This document shows positions 13,341 to 14,430 of a DNA stretch of 14,430 nt, piece after piece. The position numbers and the translations under genes are program-made. How positions within the stretch are numbered: position 1 is the first letter of the stretch; each line of letters opens with the position of its first letter. Below the pieces are notes generated by a model. That model saw only the letters and a program-made list of their open reading frames with translations, was not told the origin of the DNA and did not search any database. Source of the stretch: CAZFBR01 sp035353495 [NCBI: uncultured bacterium]. GTDB lineage: Bacteria; DAOPZR01. The stretch lies in assembly GCA_964517215.1 (NCBI GenBank), contig CAZFBR010000070.1:1-14430 (forward strand), given 5' to 3'.

Positions 13341-13816
13341 TGAAACGCCATATCATTTCCGCGCAGGTGGAAAACCGTTTCGGCGTGCTGTCCCGGGTCG
13401 CCGGGCTGTTCTCGGGACGCGGGTACAACATCGGCTCGCTGACGGTCAACGAGACGGACGATCCGTCGGTGTCGCGCATCGTGCTGACGGTCGAGGGGGA
13501 CGACGCGGTCATCGAGCAGGTGACCAAGCAGCTCAACAAGCTGATTGATGTGATCAAGGTGCAGAATCTGACCGAGGTCGAGCATCTCGAACGCGAACTG
13601 ATGCTGCTGCGCGTGGCGGTGGATGCGCCGCGCCGCGGCGAGATCATCAGCCTGGCCAGCATCTTCCATGCGGATATCGTCGATGCGGGGGAGAAACATC
13701 TGACCCTGGAAGTGACCGGCGACAACAAAAAGCTGCACGCCTTTCTGGACATCGTGCGGCCGTACGGCATTCAGGAACTGGTGCGCACCGGCGTGGTCGG
13801 GATCGCCCGGAACTGA
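13337..13816 (+). CDS. ilvN: Acetolactate synthase, small (regulatory) subunit
   Basis: A 159-residue regulatory partner of IlvB that activates the catalytic subunit and confers feedback inhibition by valine. The N-terminal ACT domain (about 5-78) contains ENRFGVLSRVAGLFSGRGYN, including the Gly/Asn region that binds the effector. The C-terminal half (about 80-159) ends YGIQELVRTGVVGIAR. The length matches the long IlvH/IlvN type. Two adjacent ATGs, 13337 and 13340, are possible; the first gives an ATGA overlap with the ilvB stop, and the second only removes one Met. The symbol ilvH would be equally valid. Confidence 0.95.
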   Translation: MMKRHIISAQVENRFGVLSRVAGLFSGRGYNIGSLTVNETDDPSVSRIVLTVEGDDAVIEQVTKQLNKLIDVIKVQNLTEVEHLERELMLLRVAVDAPRRGEIISLASIFHADIVDAGEKHLTLEVTGDNKKLHAFLDIVRPYGIQELVRTGVVGIARN

Positions 13817-13879
13817 CAACCGGCAAATACGCACCGCGGGGCGGTCGGCCGCGGCGACAGGAACGAAGGAGAGAGGAAC

Positions 13880-14430
13880 ATGGCGGCAAAGGTTTATTAT
13901 GACAAGGATGCGGACCTCAATCTGCTGCGCAAGCGGAAGATCGCGGTCATCGGGTTCGGCTCGCAGGGGCATGCCCAGGCGCAGAACCTGAAGGACAGCG
14001 GCTGCAAGGTGGTGGTGGCGGAGCGGGCCGGCAGTCCCGCGTGGAAGAACGCCAAGAAGGCGGGCATGACGGTCATGGCCACGGCCGATGCGGCGAAGTG
14101 GGCGAATTTCATCATGATCCTTACCCCGGACACGGTGCAGGCGCCGATTTTTGCCAAGGACATCCTGCCGTCGCTGAACAAGGGCGATGTCATCGCGTTT
14201 GCCCACGGCTTCAACATCCGTTACGGGCTGATCAAGCCGCCGAAATTCATCGACGTGATCATGGTCGCGCCGAAGGGCCCCGGCCACCTGGTGCGCAGCG
14301 AGTACATGGAGAAGCGCGGCGTGCCCAATCTGATCGCGATCCATCAGGACGCGTCGAAGCAGGCGAAGAAGCTGGCGCTGGCGTACGCCAAGGGGATCGG
14401 CGGCACGCGCGCGGGCGTCATTGAGACGAC
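13880..14430 (+). CDS. ilvC: Ketol-acid reductoisomerase, N-terminal part (cut by the window end)
   Basis: The first 183 codons are open to the right edge. The enzyme isomerises and reduces acetolactate to 2,3-dihydroxyisovalerate with NAD(P)H and Mg2+, the step after IlvBN. The Rossmann motif [10 protein letters not shown] is at residues 26-35. AFAHGFNI and [10 protein letters not shown] are the usual class I active-site segments. The cofactor loop reads AERAGSPAW, where many NADPH enzymes have a Ser in place of the Ala. AAGGAG at 13866-13871 lies 8 nt before the ATG. A 63-base gap with a short CCGCGG self-complementary element separates it from ilvN. The metal-binding C-terminal domain is outside the window. 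Confidence 0.95.
   Translation, partial: MAAKVYYDKDADLNLLRKRKIAVIGFGSQGHAQAQNLKDSGCKVVVAERAGSPAWKNAKKAGMTVMATADAAKWANFIMILTPDTVQAPIFAKDILPSLNKGDVIAFAHGFNIRYGLIKPPKFIDVIMVAPKGPGHLVRSEYMEKRGVPNLIAIHQDASKQAKKLALAYAKGIGGTRAGVIET

Overview
This 14.4 kb window is ordinary, densely packed bacterial chromosome from a GC-rich organism (by eye well above 60 % G+C). All genes are on the + strand. I see no tRNA, rRNA, transposon, phage gene, CRISPR array or origin. An oxygen-sensitive class III ribonucleotide reductase indicates an anaerobic or facultative lifestyle. The phylum cannot be fixed from the sequence. The EF-P tip sequence (PGN instead of PGK) and the Glu-type pterin synthase hint at lineages outside the Enterobacteria, possibly the PVC group or relatives of Deltaproteobacteria; this is a weak inference.

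Region 1 (1-707): the tail of a very hydrophobic membrane protein overlaps a 6-pyruvoyl-tetrahydropterin synthase/QueD-family gene. The active-site Cys of that protein is Ser, with Glu next to it, as in the PTPS-III enzymes that replace FolB in folate synthesis. Region 2 (708-939) is a 232-base AT-rich gap. It holds an inverted repeat, a Pho-box-like direct repeat with a -10 element, and a textbook intrinsic terminator just before thyX, so it may encode a small RNA or an attenuated leader.

Region 3 (940-5990) looks like one operon for deoxynucleotide supply: thyX (dUMP to dTMP), nrdD (NTP to dNTP), a small CxxC redoxin that may reduce NrdD, and dut (dUTP to dUMP). These are followed, with ATGA-type overlap or a few bases of spacing, by an unknown Cys-rich membrane protein and a CDP-paratose 2-epimerase-like enzyme. 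No nrdG activase gene is present here.

Region 4 (6007-11508) starts at a near-consensus sigma-70 promoter with a 14-bp palindrome in the leader. It carries efp, a HAD phosphatase, a GT4 glycosyltransferase, an unknown Rossmann/methyltransferase-like protein, a beta-CASP metallo-beta-lactamase RNase-like protein and a multi-zinc-ribbon protein. Two of its gaps are filled exactly by tiny Arg-rich reading frames that end in ATGA overlaps with the next gene.

Region 5 (11568-14430) is the start of a branched-chain amino acid operon, ilvB-ilvN-ilvC, with its own promoter and a leader holding a 4-codon ORF inside a hairpin. ilvC runs off the right edge. There is no gene-free stretch longer than 300 bases.
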